Source: Botryococcus braunii (Eukaryota; Chlorophyta; Trebouxiophyceae). Taken from it: a stretch of 17,500 nucleotides of DNA. Positions 1 to 7,217 of this stretch are shown here, piece after piece. The stretch is from positions 4,470 to 21,969 of the forward strand of contig KV908722.1 in NCBI GenBank assembly GCA_002005505.1, given 5' to 3'. Below the pieces are notes generated by a model. It was not told the origin of the DNA. It saw nothing but the letters and a program-made list of their open reading frames with translations, and ran no database searches. Each line of letters opens with the position of its first letter. Position 1 is the first letter of the stretch. Position numbers and translations under genes: made by a program.

Positions 1-487
1 TGATTTCCTGCCTCTAGGGTTCGAAGGTGCTTCATGTGTGAAATGGACAGGTACGCACCTGTCATGGGATTGTATACCCTTCCTCGCCGCATCCAGAAAT
101 CCCAGCTGTGGCAATAAATGTGGCTGTGCCTAGTCAATCTCGTCCCGCTCATTCCCTATCATGGATGAGCATGTGTGTATCCTTCCTCTGCTGCTGGGTC
201 TGCCTTGATGTGGGGGTGGCCAGCCATACATGGGGCTGCTGGAGCTGCTAATAAAATCGAAGCCACCAATAGCTGGGGGATGAAGTGGCTAGGGTGTTCT
301 GTGATTTGGCCGCACTCCATCCGTTGCTGGCCACATCCTAGTGGTGGGTGACCCTATTCTTCCATGTAGTTTTACGACGACCCTTGGCCCTACGTACCGG
401 CCCAACTTGGCTTTCAGCCGGTCCCCCGTGTGGCCGAGATATGTATGAGACCTATCCGAGGATATGCATACATGCATACACATCTTA
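1..487. other. Gene-less left edge
   Basis: No coding region is supported here. The only open frame over 60 codons is a minus-strand one at 289-483. It has no recognisable motif, no neighbouring exon and a low-complexity composition. The stretch is of mixed composition and has no clear repeat until the inverted repeat that begins at 488. Confidence 0.5.
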
Positions 488-588
488 AGTCGGCAAGACT
501 ATTGACATGTCATTTTTGGTCATCACCCCTATCTTTTTAAGCGTTCCAAACCCATCGGGGTGGTCGGGTGTTGATAGTTTTGCCGACT
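488..588. repeat. Imperfect inverted repeat (19-nt arms)
   Basis: The left arm at 488-506 (agtcggcaagactattgac) and the right arm at 570-588 (gttgatagttttgccgact) are reverse complements with about three mismatches. About 63 nt separate them. The right arm ends only 9 nt before the open frame of the retrotransposon fragment. This could be a small MITE-like element, a remnant with terminal inverted repeats, or a structured part of the retroelement. No flanking target-site duplication is obvious. Confidence 0.5.
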
Positions 589-596
589 GATCATGA

Positions 597-1311
597 TCAC
601 ACTGCATTCTGCCTTTAAGTGTGGCCCGCCCGCATGCCTCGGGGTGGCTTCAAGCACTCCCGGTGGAGCCCGTGGGCCAGGTCATGGCCAACATCGAGTT
701 CCGGTGTCGGCTTCGGTATCAGCTGCTGATTCCCATGTTCCCAGGGGGGTCCATGGCCCCGGTGTGGTCAGGAGATGGATCGGTTTGGGGACCACGCGAT
801 CCAATGTCGGGTCGGTCGCAGGGTGGCTGTCACCTATCGCCATAACGCGGTGCGGGATATGTTGTTTCGAATAGGGAAGGAGGTGGAGGCGGTCGTCACC
901 CGGGAACCGCCACTTCCGGTTCGGGTTGTGGGTTTTGAGACGCGTAGGCCGGACTTGGTCTTTCTTGATTGGGATGGGGGGCGGGATCTCTATGTTGATG
1001 TGGTGGGAACCTCTCCACTTGCCGCCTCTTATTTGGCTGGTGGTGGGGAATTTGTGCCTGGTGGGGCTGCGGCTGGCAAGCTGGCCTCGTACCGGGAGGT
1101 TGTCCTTAGGCAGCCGCCCCGTGTCGTTTTCCGCCCCTTTGCTTTCGAAACATTTGGGGGGTTGGATTCGGCGGCGGAGGAGTTCTTGAAGCGGCTCCAA
1201 GGGATGGTTAATCAGGCGCTAGTTGCGCATGAAGACCTTGTCTGGTTTTCTACGCATCGGCGGGTCAGCTTTGCGATTGCCCGGGCCGTTGGGCGGCAGT
1301 TGGCGGCGTGA
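597..1311 (+). pseudogene. Non-LTR retrotransposon C-terminus (zinc knuckle plus restriction-like endonuclease), frameshifted
   Basis: This is the end of a retrotransposon polyprotein whose normal product would nick DNA at the integration site. From 597 to about 750 the reading is in frame 3 and contains EFRCRLRYQLLIPMFP, a segment typical of the region just before the Cys-His knuckle in such ORFs. From about 754 the reading moves to frame 1 and gives PRCGQEMDRFGDHAIQC. That matches a CCHC knuckle whose first Cys now reads Trp (tgg at 754-756). Then come RHNAVRD, a Glu (VVTREP), RRPD, a downstream VDV about 14 residues after PD, and GKLASY. This order, CCHC then RHN then E then PD...D then K..Y, is that of the restriction-like endonuclease of R2/CRE/NeSL-type elements. 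The TGA stop is at 1309-1311. No reverse transcriptase domain is present upstream, so the copy is 5'-truncated as well as frameshifted. Clade assignment is an inference from motifs only. Confidence 0.8.
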
Positions 1312-1576
1312 TTACCCTATGGGGAGGTTGACGTTCGAGTTTAGGTTACCGGGGGGGGGTTGCTGTTTCTGTGCTGGCTTCTGTGGTGCGGGGTGTGATT
1401 TCCTCTTATGTCACCTGTAAGCGTGGCCAGCCTACGTCTCTTGCCCAGGTATACCACAGTTGGCTAGGGTTCACGTTTGGCTTGGTTGGGCGAGGAATGT
1501 GGTTCCAACGTGGACACATTCTCATAGTATGAGCAGCATCCGTGGCCGTTGGTATTGAACCAGGAGCCTGAAGGGC
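1312..1576. other. Non-coding stretch after the retroelement ORF
   Basis: This probably holds the 3' untranslated part of the retroelement and its flank. No frame carries recognisable protein. No poly-A tail follows the plus-strand element, so its 3' boundary cannot be placed. Confidence 0.4.
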
Positions 1577-1612
1577 TTTGTTTTTGTTTTTTGTTTTTTT
1601 TTTTTTTTTTTT
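1577..1612. repeat. T-rich tract ending in T19
   Basis: The tract has short T runs interrupted by G, then an uninterrupted run of 19 T at 1594-1612. On the minus strand this reads as an A-rich tail, so it could mark the 3' end of a minus-strand retroposon whose body lies to the right. I see no RNA polymerase III promoter or LINE coding that would confirm this. Confidence 0.6.
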
Positions 1613-1938
1613 GGGCAGATATTCGAGGGGCTGCCAGGGGAAGCCTAAGCTTAGAGTATGCATAATGCCATATGGTCGTTTTCCTTATGGACCTCCAGTG
1701 GACGTGTTCAAGAAGCACAGGCAACCTCAGCCCTTCATGTAGGCGGTGCGTACTCAGCATATAACCCAACCCAGCCCCGGACACAGCGAAAAGTACTCCA
1801 AACTTATCCAAGTTGGGTCAGGCACCACAATACGGATGTGAAAGTGTTTAAACCAAAATGGTAAACCACCTGTCCCAAGCTGGAGTTTGAGACTATGAGG
1901 CTAGTGAGGCCAGCCCAGGCAGGAAAGCTAAAGAAACC
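1613..1938. other. Non-coding spacer, no feature recognised
   Basis: The stretch has balanced base composition. The overlapping open frames on both strands are short and featureless. It may be the body of a degenerate retroposon with its tail at the T19 run, but this is not shown. Confidence 0.35.
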
Positions 1939-2054
1939 CGACGGTGGAAGGGTCACCTCGAAAGATCCGTCGGCGGAGGGGCTCAACCAGGTTGGAGTCA
2001 ACCTGTCTCCGTTGCCGTAAGGATCTCCGAGTCGGAGTCTCCGACTCGGAGATC
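1939..2054. repeat. Cluster of three hairpins ending in a perfect 33-nt palindrome
   Basis: Three potential stem-loops follow one another. The first pairs CCGACGG near 1940 with CCGTCGG near 1966 (7 bp). The second pairs CAGGTTG with CAACCTG across a 4-nt loop (about 1988-2005). The third is perfect: GATCTCCGAGTCGGAG at 2022-2037, one T, then the exact reverse complement at 2039-2054. The stem is 16 bp with a 1-nt centre, so the site would be a cruciform or an RNA hairpin with a strained tip. Its role is unknown. Confidence 0.7.
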
Positions 2055-2833
2055 ATTCCTGATCGGTTCCCGCACAGACCAGGAATTTGGAACGTCTGCC
2101 TCGCCTAGGGAGTAACAATGTTCCTAACAAACCCGAGGCATGGGATGTCCGAACCAGTGAAAAACCCGGCATTGATTCTTTTGAAAGTATTGGAATATAC
2201 AACAGCAGATGAAGTCTAATTAAGTAGTTTAGCAACTGTCATCCTTTTGCGTCCATACTTGTGGTAAGCGTATCGGTGCAGGCCTTGATCAGTTGTAATA
2301 CGCATTTGGTGCCTTTTCTATCAGAATTTCCTCGAAATCAATGAAGGTATGGATAATTGGATTTCAGGGCTCTGTAGTCTTTCTTGGCGGTGCGCACTTC
2401 GGGATCCTAGGTTGACTACAGAAGCTTCATCGCTTGTATAGAAGGAACACTGAATACTTCGTTACCTTAACGATCAGATATAAAAATTAATCGTATTTGA
2501 AATCCTTGGTTAATGATGTGCGCGTGACTGGATCCCCGCCCTTTGTTAGGTGCTTCTCCTGATCGCTGCTGTAGCACTTACCCAAGGAGCTTGGTCCAAA
2601 CCAGCGATTTTGAGGTGATTATTCTCAAAAAAGTATTTTAAAATCTACAATTGTATATTTTCCAAGGTGATGTTGCTAGTGCAAAGTATATGTCGAAGCC
2701 CATCTCCACATGGATTACAAAGTAACCTCAATCGCGGTGTGTCCCAGGAGTTTTCGTCGGATTGTCGACTTACAGGGCTGCAAATGTATTCAAGACAGTT
2801 AACATGGTAGCTTGAAGAGGGTTTCCTTTGCAG
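2055..2833. other. Region upstream of the first sure DOMON exon
   Basis: The 5' end of the DOMON gene should lie here, because the exon at 2834 begins inside a codon. One candidate first exon starts with ATG at 2341. It reads MKVWIIGFQGSVVFLGG and continues to a possible donor at 2411, giving a basic-then-hydrophobic signal-like N-terminus. It joins in phase only if the acceptor is the second AG at 2837-2838 rather than the stronger one at 2832-2833. I therefore treat it as tentative. No promoter element is recognisable. Confidence 0.25.
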
Positions 2834-5511
2834 GCGAGAGTTGGCGGAGGTCATAGACCCTGCAGCTAAAGATTGCGTACTCATACTGAATGGGACCTCC
2901 TTGAGTTATGACAATTGCAAACCCACCCAAAATGACCTTGAATACCAACTATTTTGGACCTTTGAACCTTCCGAACTCCTAGACTCGGATTCTTGGCAGT
3001 TCAAGGTTGGATTGGATGCCGCACAAAGCAACGGATGGATTGGTTTTGGTATCCCAGAAACTCCAGGAGAAATGATAGGCGCCAATGCCATGATCATCAA
3101 AACAACATCAACTTCTTCTACAGGTAGGACATGCCCACATATCACAGAGGTTCTGGGGCATTGATGCATATATGCCTAATGATATCATATGTATATAGAG
3201 GTACACATATGTGTACGTGTATATGCATCTACATCTATGTGGAAATGCAGAAAGTGTATACATTATTCAGTACGTAGTACATATATATATATATTATTCA
3301 GTATGAAAAATTTCGTACATCCACTTTACGACAGGGCCACAGACGATTGTGGGCTGTTTTCTGTTGATATATGATTGCATAAGAAGTTATTTGTTGGTTT
3401 GTTGACTCCAAAAGTAGGCAAAAGTTAATCTTTTCAAGCTTGAAAGATCATTCAGGCCTCAACTTTGACAGCTACAAATTCATTGCATATGCAAGTCTGC
3501 TTAACTTGTAGCAGACGAAGTTTTCGACTTCAACTTTTTGTTGCTTTCAAAAGTAGACAAGAGTTCATAGATTTGACGCTTGAATAGCTATCGGCGTCAA
3601 ATTTAATAGCTACCAATTCAAAGTTGCAGATACAACTTTTTAAACATGCAAGTTTGTAATACTGTCGACATCAGACATATATGTCATGGAAGCACTGTGA
3701 AGCTACAGCTAATTCAACAGCATATAGTTTGCAAACTTTATGCATGTTGACGTTGAACCTGCAAAGCAATTGCAAATTTTGAGTGTTGTAGACATAATTA
3801 TGTCTATAGATATAGTTAGTCTATAGATAAATAACAGATTTTGTAGCTACAACATCTGTGATTTATGAATCACATATATACGCGTGGCGTATGCATACGC
3901 CATGATCATGTGACTCATGCCATGGCGTATCCATACGTCATCATACCATGATTCATGGCATGCCCTGATCAGCTAATGAGTATGCCTTGATCTGAACTTA
4001 AAAGACTGTTAACGCATCTTGAATCAAATCAGGGTGGCGTATGCCAATGCATACTTCCATTGTAAGACCGGTGCAAAGTACCTGATCAGCTAATGAGTAT
4101 GCCTTGCAAGGCAACCGGTGCAAAGTACCTAATAAAGTGCACCGGCGCAAAGTACTTGATCAGCTAATGAGTATGCCTTGCACGGTACTCATCAATTGAG
4201 CTGAACTTAAAAGATTGTTAACGCATCTTGAATCAAACCAGGTGGTGTATGCCAATGCATACTTCCATTTTAACACCGGTGCAAAGTACTTTAAAGTTTT
4301 TGAAAGTACTGACCTTAGTTGAAGATGTCGATGTTAACTAACTCATGAGCTGAAGTTGCTGCGAATGTGCCAAGTACGTATTTAAACTCTTTCAGGAAGT
4401 TGATTGTTTGGGAGTTGTCCGTGGTTTTTCATTTTTTTGGTTTAGGTAACTTGCATGGGTATGTACTTCACATGTGCCACAGTGGCAAACTGAAGTATAC
4501 ATGCTGTTCCATACTCCCGGTGGCATCAACGGCAAATTGCGTGACTACCGGTAATTAGTTACAATTTTGCATTTGAATAAACTGAAAAACTGAAAGGTTT
4601 GTACATATACATGTGTGCACATGAAGTGAGATGTCGTCCCAACATTTTTCTAAAATTCTATGGTGACGTCACTGTCGTGATTGTCATGACGTCAATGTCA
4701 ACATTCAATCATGTACGTACACAGTATGTATACAGTTTGACACATTTATATATCTAGCGAAGCTATAGCTAGCTATTGATCTATAGATTTATAGATATAG
4801 CGAATCTAAAGATTCTGTGTGAGTTCAGATCCAGCTCTACACATAATCGTGAATTTTGTGGGACAGGAGCAACTGGACGACAATTTTTGATGCTCAGTCA
4901 TGACGACCCAGCCAAGTTTAAACGTGGACAACTCACAATCCGCAACCTGACCACTGAAGCCAGCGAAGAACGACTGAGGGCCTCTTTCATAATCAAGATT
5001 AATTCAACGAACCTCTCAGATGGATCGCTACCAATTATATATGCGGTATGCTAAAATCCTTTATAAAGGGTTGTTCCGAAACTGAATTCAGGGTGATGTT
5101 GCCCAGGTCTGTGCACAGACCACGTGGTGCCCTAGCTAGGCACTGTAGGCCTCATTCACCCTTTAGGCCTCACTCATGATCACTCGTTGGGATAGGAGAT
5201 AGCTATGTATAGGCCGGATCGGGGAGATGTACATTTATGCGACTTGGAGACTTCTGTACACACCTGTCGATTCGAATCATCTGTAGACACATGTCAACAT
5301 ATATTCTGGTCTGAATATGGAAGTCAGGCAACTTGGGATCTTAATAACCTTGTAGGGCTACATAGCTACATAGCTACCTGTGTATACAACTGATGAAGCA
5401 GGTTGAATTTATTCGTTCGAACGTGTTCAGGTTGGAACCTTCACGTCGACAGGCCAACTTGCAGCCCATGACCATGACGGAGCACTGTCCTTGCCCGTCA
5501 ATATGATGTAA
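2834..5511 (+). CDS. DOMON-domain protein (three exons, 5' end incomplete)
   Basis: Exons are 2834-3123, 4867-5045 and 5431-5511. The junctions agree in phase: the first donor (ACAG|gtagga) leaves phase 1 and is taken up by GA|GCA; the second (GCG|gtatgc) is phase 0 and meets GTT. Acceptors are good, for example tttcctttgcag before 2834 and cgaacgtgttcag before 5431. The first exon has DCVLILNGTSLSYDNC, then a W-F-K-V-G-L-D strand and NGWIGFGIPETPGEMIGANA, the hallmark of the DOMON beta-sandwich. The third exon supplies the closing strands, VGTFTSTGQLAAHDHDGALS, and a TAA at 5509-5511. About 180 residues are visible, enough for one whole DOMON domain. In this family the fold binds heme or sugar, usually outside the cytosol, and is often joined to a cytochrome b561 membrane domain. 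No b561 helices are seen here, so this is either a stand-alone secreted DOMON protein or a model that continues past 5511 by other splicing. The signal peptide exon is not securely identified. Confidence 0.8.
3180..3300. repeat. AT-rich tract with (TA)n in intron 1 of the DOMON gene
   Basis: The tract follows the donor at 3124. It has many TATATG, TACATA and TGTATA words and a pure (AT) run near 3281-3294. It is simple intronic sequence with no coding signal. Confidence 0.5.
3408..3640. repeat. Diverged tandem duplication (period about 140 nt)
   Basis: The segment starting near 3408 (ccaaaagtaggcaaaagtt, then AGCTTGAA, CTTTGACAGCTAC and AAATTCA) recurs with many differences from about 3548 (tcaaaagtagacaagagtt, then CGCTTGAA, AATTTAATAGCTAC and CAATTCA). 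The copies share their order of motifs but have drifted, which suggests an old local duplication inside the intron. Confidence 0.45.
3885..3902. repeat. Perfect 18-nt palindrome
   Basis: The sequence tggcgtatgcatacgcca reads the same on both strands. Half-site variants (ggcgtatccatacgtc, ggcgtatgccaatgcatac) recur at about 3924 and inside both copies of the repeat at 3992 and 4201. The GCGTATGC word is therefore a repeated theme of this intron. Confidence 0.7.
3966..4289. repeat. Complex tandem repeat array in intron 1
   Basis: The 24-nt unit tgatcagctaatgagtat+gccttg occurs three times, at 3966, 4083 and 4157. A 90-nt unit that begins ctgaacttaaaaga and ends accggtgcaaagtac occurs at 3992-4081 and 4201-4289 with only a few differences. 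Its closing word accggYgcaaagtac also occurs alone near 4113 and 4140. The array is therefore a nested, partly rearranged duplication. High identity implies recent amplification. No protein is encoded. Confidence 0.8.
4664..4694. promoter_or_regulatory. Pair of TGACGTCA palindromes
   Basis: Two exact copies of the 8-nt bZIP/CREB-type core TGACGTCA lie at 4664-4671 and 4687-4694, 15 nt apart. They sit in the intron of the DOMON gene, about 170 nt before its second exon. Such sites are bound by bZIP factors in plants and animals. Their position in an intron makes a regulatory role possible but unproven. Confidence 0.35.
5106..5127. repeat. Palindrome overlapping a G-box
   Basis: The 16-nt palindrome ggtctgtgcacagacc (5106-5121) overlaps CCACGTGG (5120-5127), a G-box core recognised by plant bZIP and bHLH factors. 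It lies in the second intron of the DOMON gene, 60 nt after the donor. Function is conjecture. Confidence 0.4.
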
Positions 5512-5668
5512 TCTGGAAGCTACATTACATTGTGGCTTAGCATCTCTCCAACCACAAGGCTGCAATGGAGCTTGGCGCAATTTTGGCGCCACATGCTCTT
5601 CGCGGGTACTAAGCATGAAGACCGTCGACCAGTTTCAAATTCACGAAAAAGATGGATGCATCTAGCTT

Positions 5669-5705
5669 TGACAGTTCGAACTGTCATTGAGGGATTTCCC
5701 TCAAT
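5669..5705. repeat. Two back-to-back perfect hairpins
   Basis: The 18-nt palindrome tgacagttcgaactgtca (5669-5686) is followed, sharing one base, by attgaggg-attt-ccctcaat (5686-5705), an 8-bp stem with a 4-nt loop. They lie about 160 nt after the DOMON stop codon, in its 3' region or in a following intron. Two perfect stems in 37 nt would be unusual by chance in sequence of this composition. Confidence 0.65.
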
Positions 5706-5945
5706 AAACTTGCTTGAGCTTCGATAGACAACTATTAGAACTAGCTAGCCAACATGTTCAAACTAGCTGTACAGCTATTTTGAAGGACAGAACGCAGATG
5801 ACTTCATAGCTGCATGCACGAGCAAAACGGCAGGGAATCCCGATTGATTGTTACCTACCTTTCGTTATACTTGCAAGACAATTGTCTAGACTATTGAGGG
5901 CTTGCATGGGCAAATTCCTCTGTGCCTCATAAGACATTTCTGCAG

Positions 5946-6033
5946 GAACACCAGTTGATTTGCAGGTGCAGTTGTATCTGAAGAACGCCAGTTCTTCAGA
6001 TCTGGAAGTGCATGAATTCATGCACATATGTGG
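5946..6033 (+). CDS. Candidate exon, unassigned
   Basis: A good acceptor (aagacatttctgcag) precedes a stretch that reads, in phase 1, TPVDLQVQLYLKNASSSDLE and then VHEFMHICG. It reaches a possible donor at 6034 (GG|gtgaca) just before an in-frame TGA. The composition is protein-like. It may be a further exon of the DOMON gene if 5431-5511 is spliced on instead of ending at TAA, or an exon of an alternative transcript. I cannot link it in phase with certainty and recognise no family. Confidence 0.35.
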
Positions 6034-6183
6034 GTGACAACATATTTTTGCCCCGGCCAGTGGAAGGCGCATATGGATGCTTGTATATCCATATGGTGGG
6101 GGTTCATCCGTTCACATCTCATCATGCCCAAGCGGCTCGAAAACGTGGATTCCTTGTGTTTTCTTTCCTTTCCTTTTCCATAG

Positions 6184-6264
6184 CCGTCTAAAGTAGCTTT
6201 AGTGGCTGATGAGATGGAGCAACTCCCACTTTTTTCTTTGTCATTTTCAGTATCCAGATATTAG
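6184..6264 (+). CDS. Candidate exon after a strong pyrimidine tract, unassigned
   Basis: The acceptor is one of the strongest in the window: about 20 pyrimidines, then ccatag before 6184. In phase 0 the following sequence reads PSKVALVADEMEQLPLF and on to a TAG at 6262. A second acceptor-like site (cattttcag) at 6250 opens another frame, beginning YPDISMVICVIIFFQL, which is hydrophobic like a membrane segment. Either could belong to a 3' extension of the DOMON gene. Neither can be confirmed from sequence alone. Confidence 0.2.
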   Translation, partial: PSKVALVADEMEQLPLFSLSFSVSRY

Positions 6265-6389
6265 TATGGTTATCTGTGTCATAATATTCTTTCAACTAGG
6301 TTCTCATATACCGTTGGTTTGTTCGTTAACATCTCATCATGCCCTTTGGGCTGGGTTGCTGTAATTCTTTCTTCTTCTTCTTCCCACAG

Positions 6390-6489
6390 TGACCAAGAGG
6401 GAAGGACGAAGGTCACAGCAGTCATGAAACAAGGCTTATTGACGAAGCGGACAACAGTGCAGAAGTCGTCCTGCCATGGGCTGGGTTGA
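6390..6489 (+). CDS. Candidate terminal exon, unassigned
   Basis: A (TTC)n-rich pyrimidine tract ending in cccacag precedes an open stretch that reads, after one base, DQEGRTKVTAVMKQGLLTKR and continues about 12 residues to TGA at 6487-6489. The fragment is basic and protein-like but short. It could end a transcript that began with the DOMON exons. The overlapping minus-strand open frames at 6279-6774 look like shadows. Confidence 0.2.
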
Positions 6490-7217
6490 TGAATGTACTT
6501 CTTCTTCACAGGATTCCCACGATAGGAACAGCCGCAACCAGCGGGAAGCCGCATCTGAACGGCATATGCCAATAACATAAATAACTGAAAACGCAATGAT
6601 ATTTGGCCTGCCCATGCACCCGTGTAGATCCTCCATATGTTGACGTCTCGTGAACGGACCGTTGGGGAAAACCAATGGGTCACATGCTCTTGTATAATAT
6701 TCATTGTCATCATTGCAGGAGACATCGACCAATAGGCAGTTATGAAGGTTGAATCCGATTGTCGGGACTTGCATCTTTCCCGGAAATATTGAACTTAGTA
6801 AACGATGTGAACGTGATTACTCGGGAAAAAGATTGATTACTTGATGATCGGCACGGACAGAATCGACATAGCCAATCACCAGTAAGAAACCAGCCCGTGC
6901 TATCGAGCGGTTCGTGAAGAAACGATCGGAGTTTCCGAATGGTCCTCGAACGAAGTCGTTCGTTCGATCGGTACATTGAATACCAGGTCAGGGTCGGAGA
7001 GTTATCGAAAAGGACATAACTAGCAGATTCCTCGGTTCATTTTCCAGCATGGTAATAAACTAATTTTCTGTCAAACCTTCAATAATTTGCGAGTTTCACA
7101 AGCCAAAGTAATTTTCTTCTTGCCGGACTTAGGTTGTGCTTTGCTTACGGTGGGTCATACCTGCCGCCATAGGCCAATCGAACTGCTCCGCCCGTTAATC
7201 TTGCTTTCGCCACAAAC
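6490..7217. other. Intergenic region upstream of the 7.2 kb gene
   Basis: This stretch lies between the DOMON region and the ATG at 7218, so it should hold the promoter and 5' UTR of the next gene. No TATA box is convincing. A short perfect stem, cgaacgaa-gtcg-ttcgttcg, lies at 6947-6966. Minus-strand open frames here show no family motif. Confidence 0.4.

Noticed and set aside
682..1200. 172-codon minus-strand open frame
   Set aside because: It lies opposite the retrotransposon endonuclease and is a shadow of that coding strand.
1540..1575. Box B-like GGTTCAATACC on the minus strand next to the T-run
   Set aside because: The A-rich tail would be upstream of the box on that strand, the wrong order for a SINE, and no box A was found.
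1870..2054. Hammerhead-type ribozyme
   Set aside because: The hairpins are real, but the conserved CUGANGA and GAAA core is not present in the right order on either strand.
6279..6976. Minus-strand open frames of 78-148 codons
   Set aside because: They have no recognisable motif, and the splice-like pyrimidine tracts here are oriented for the plus strand.
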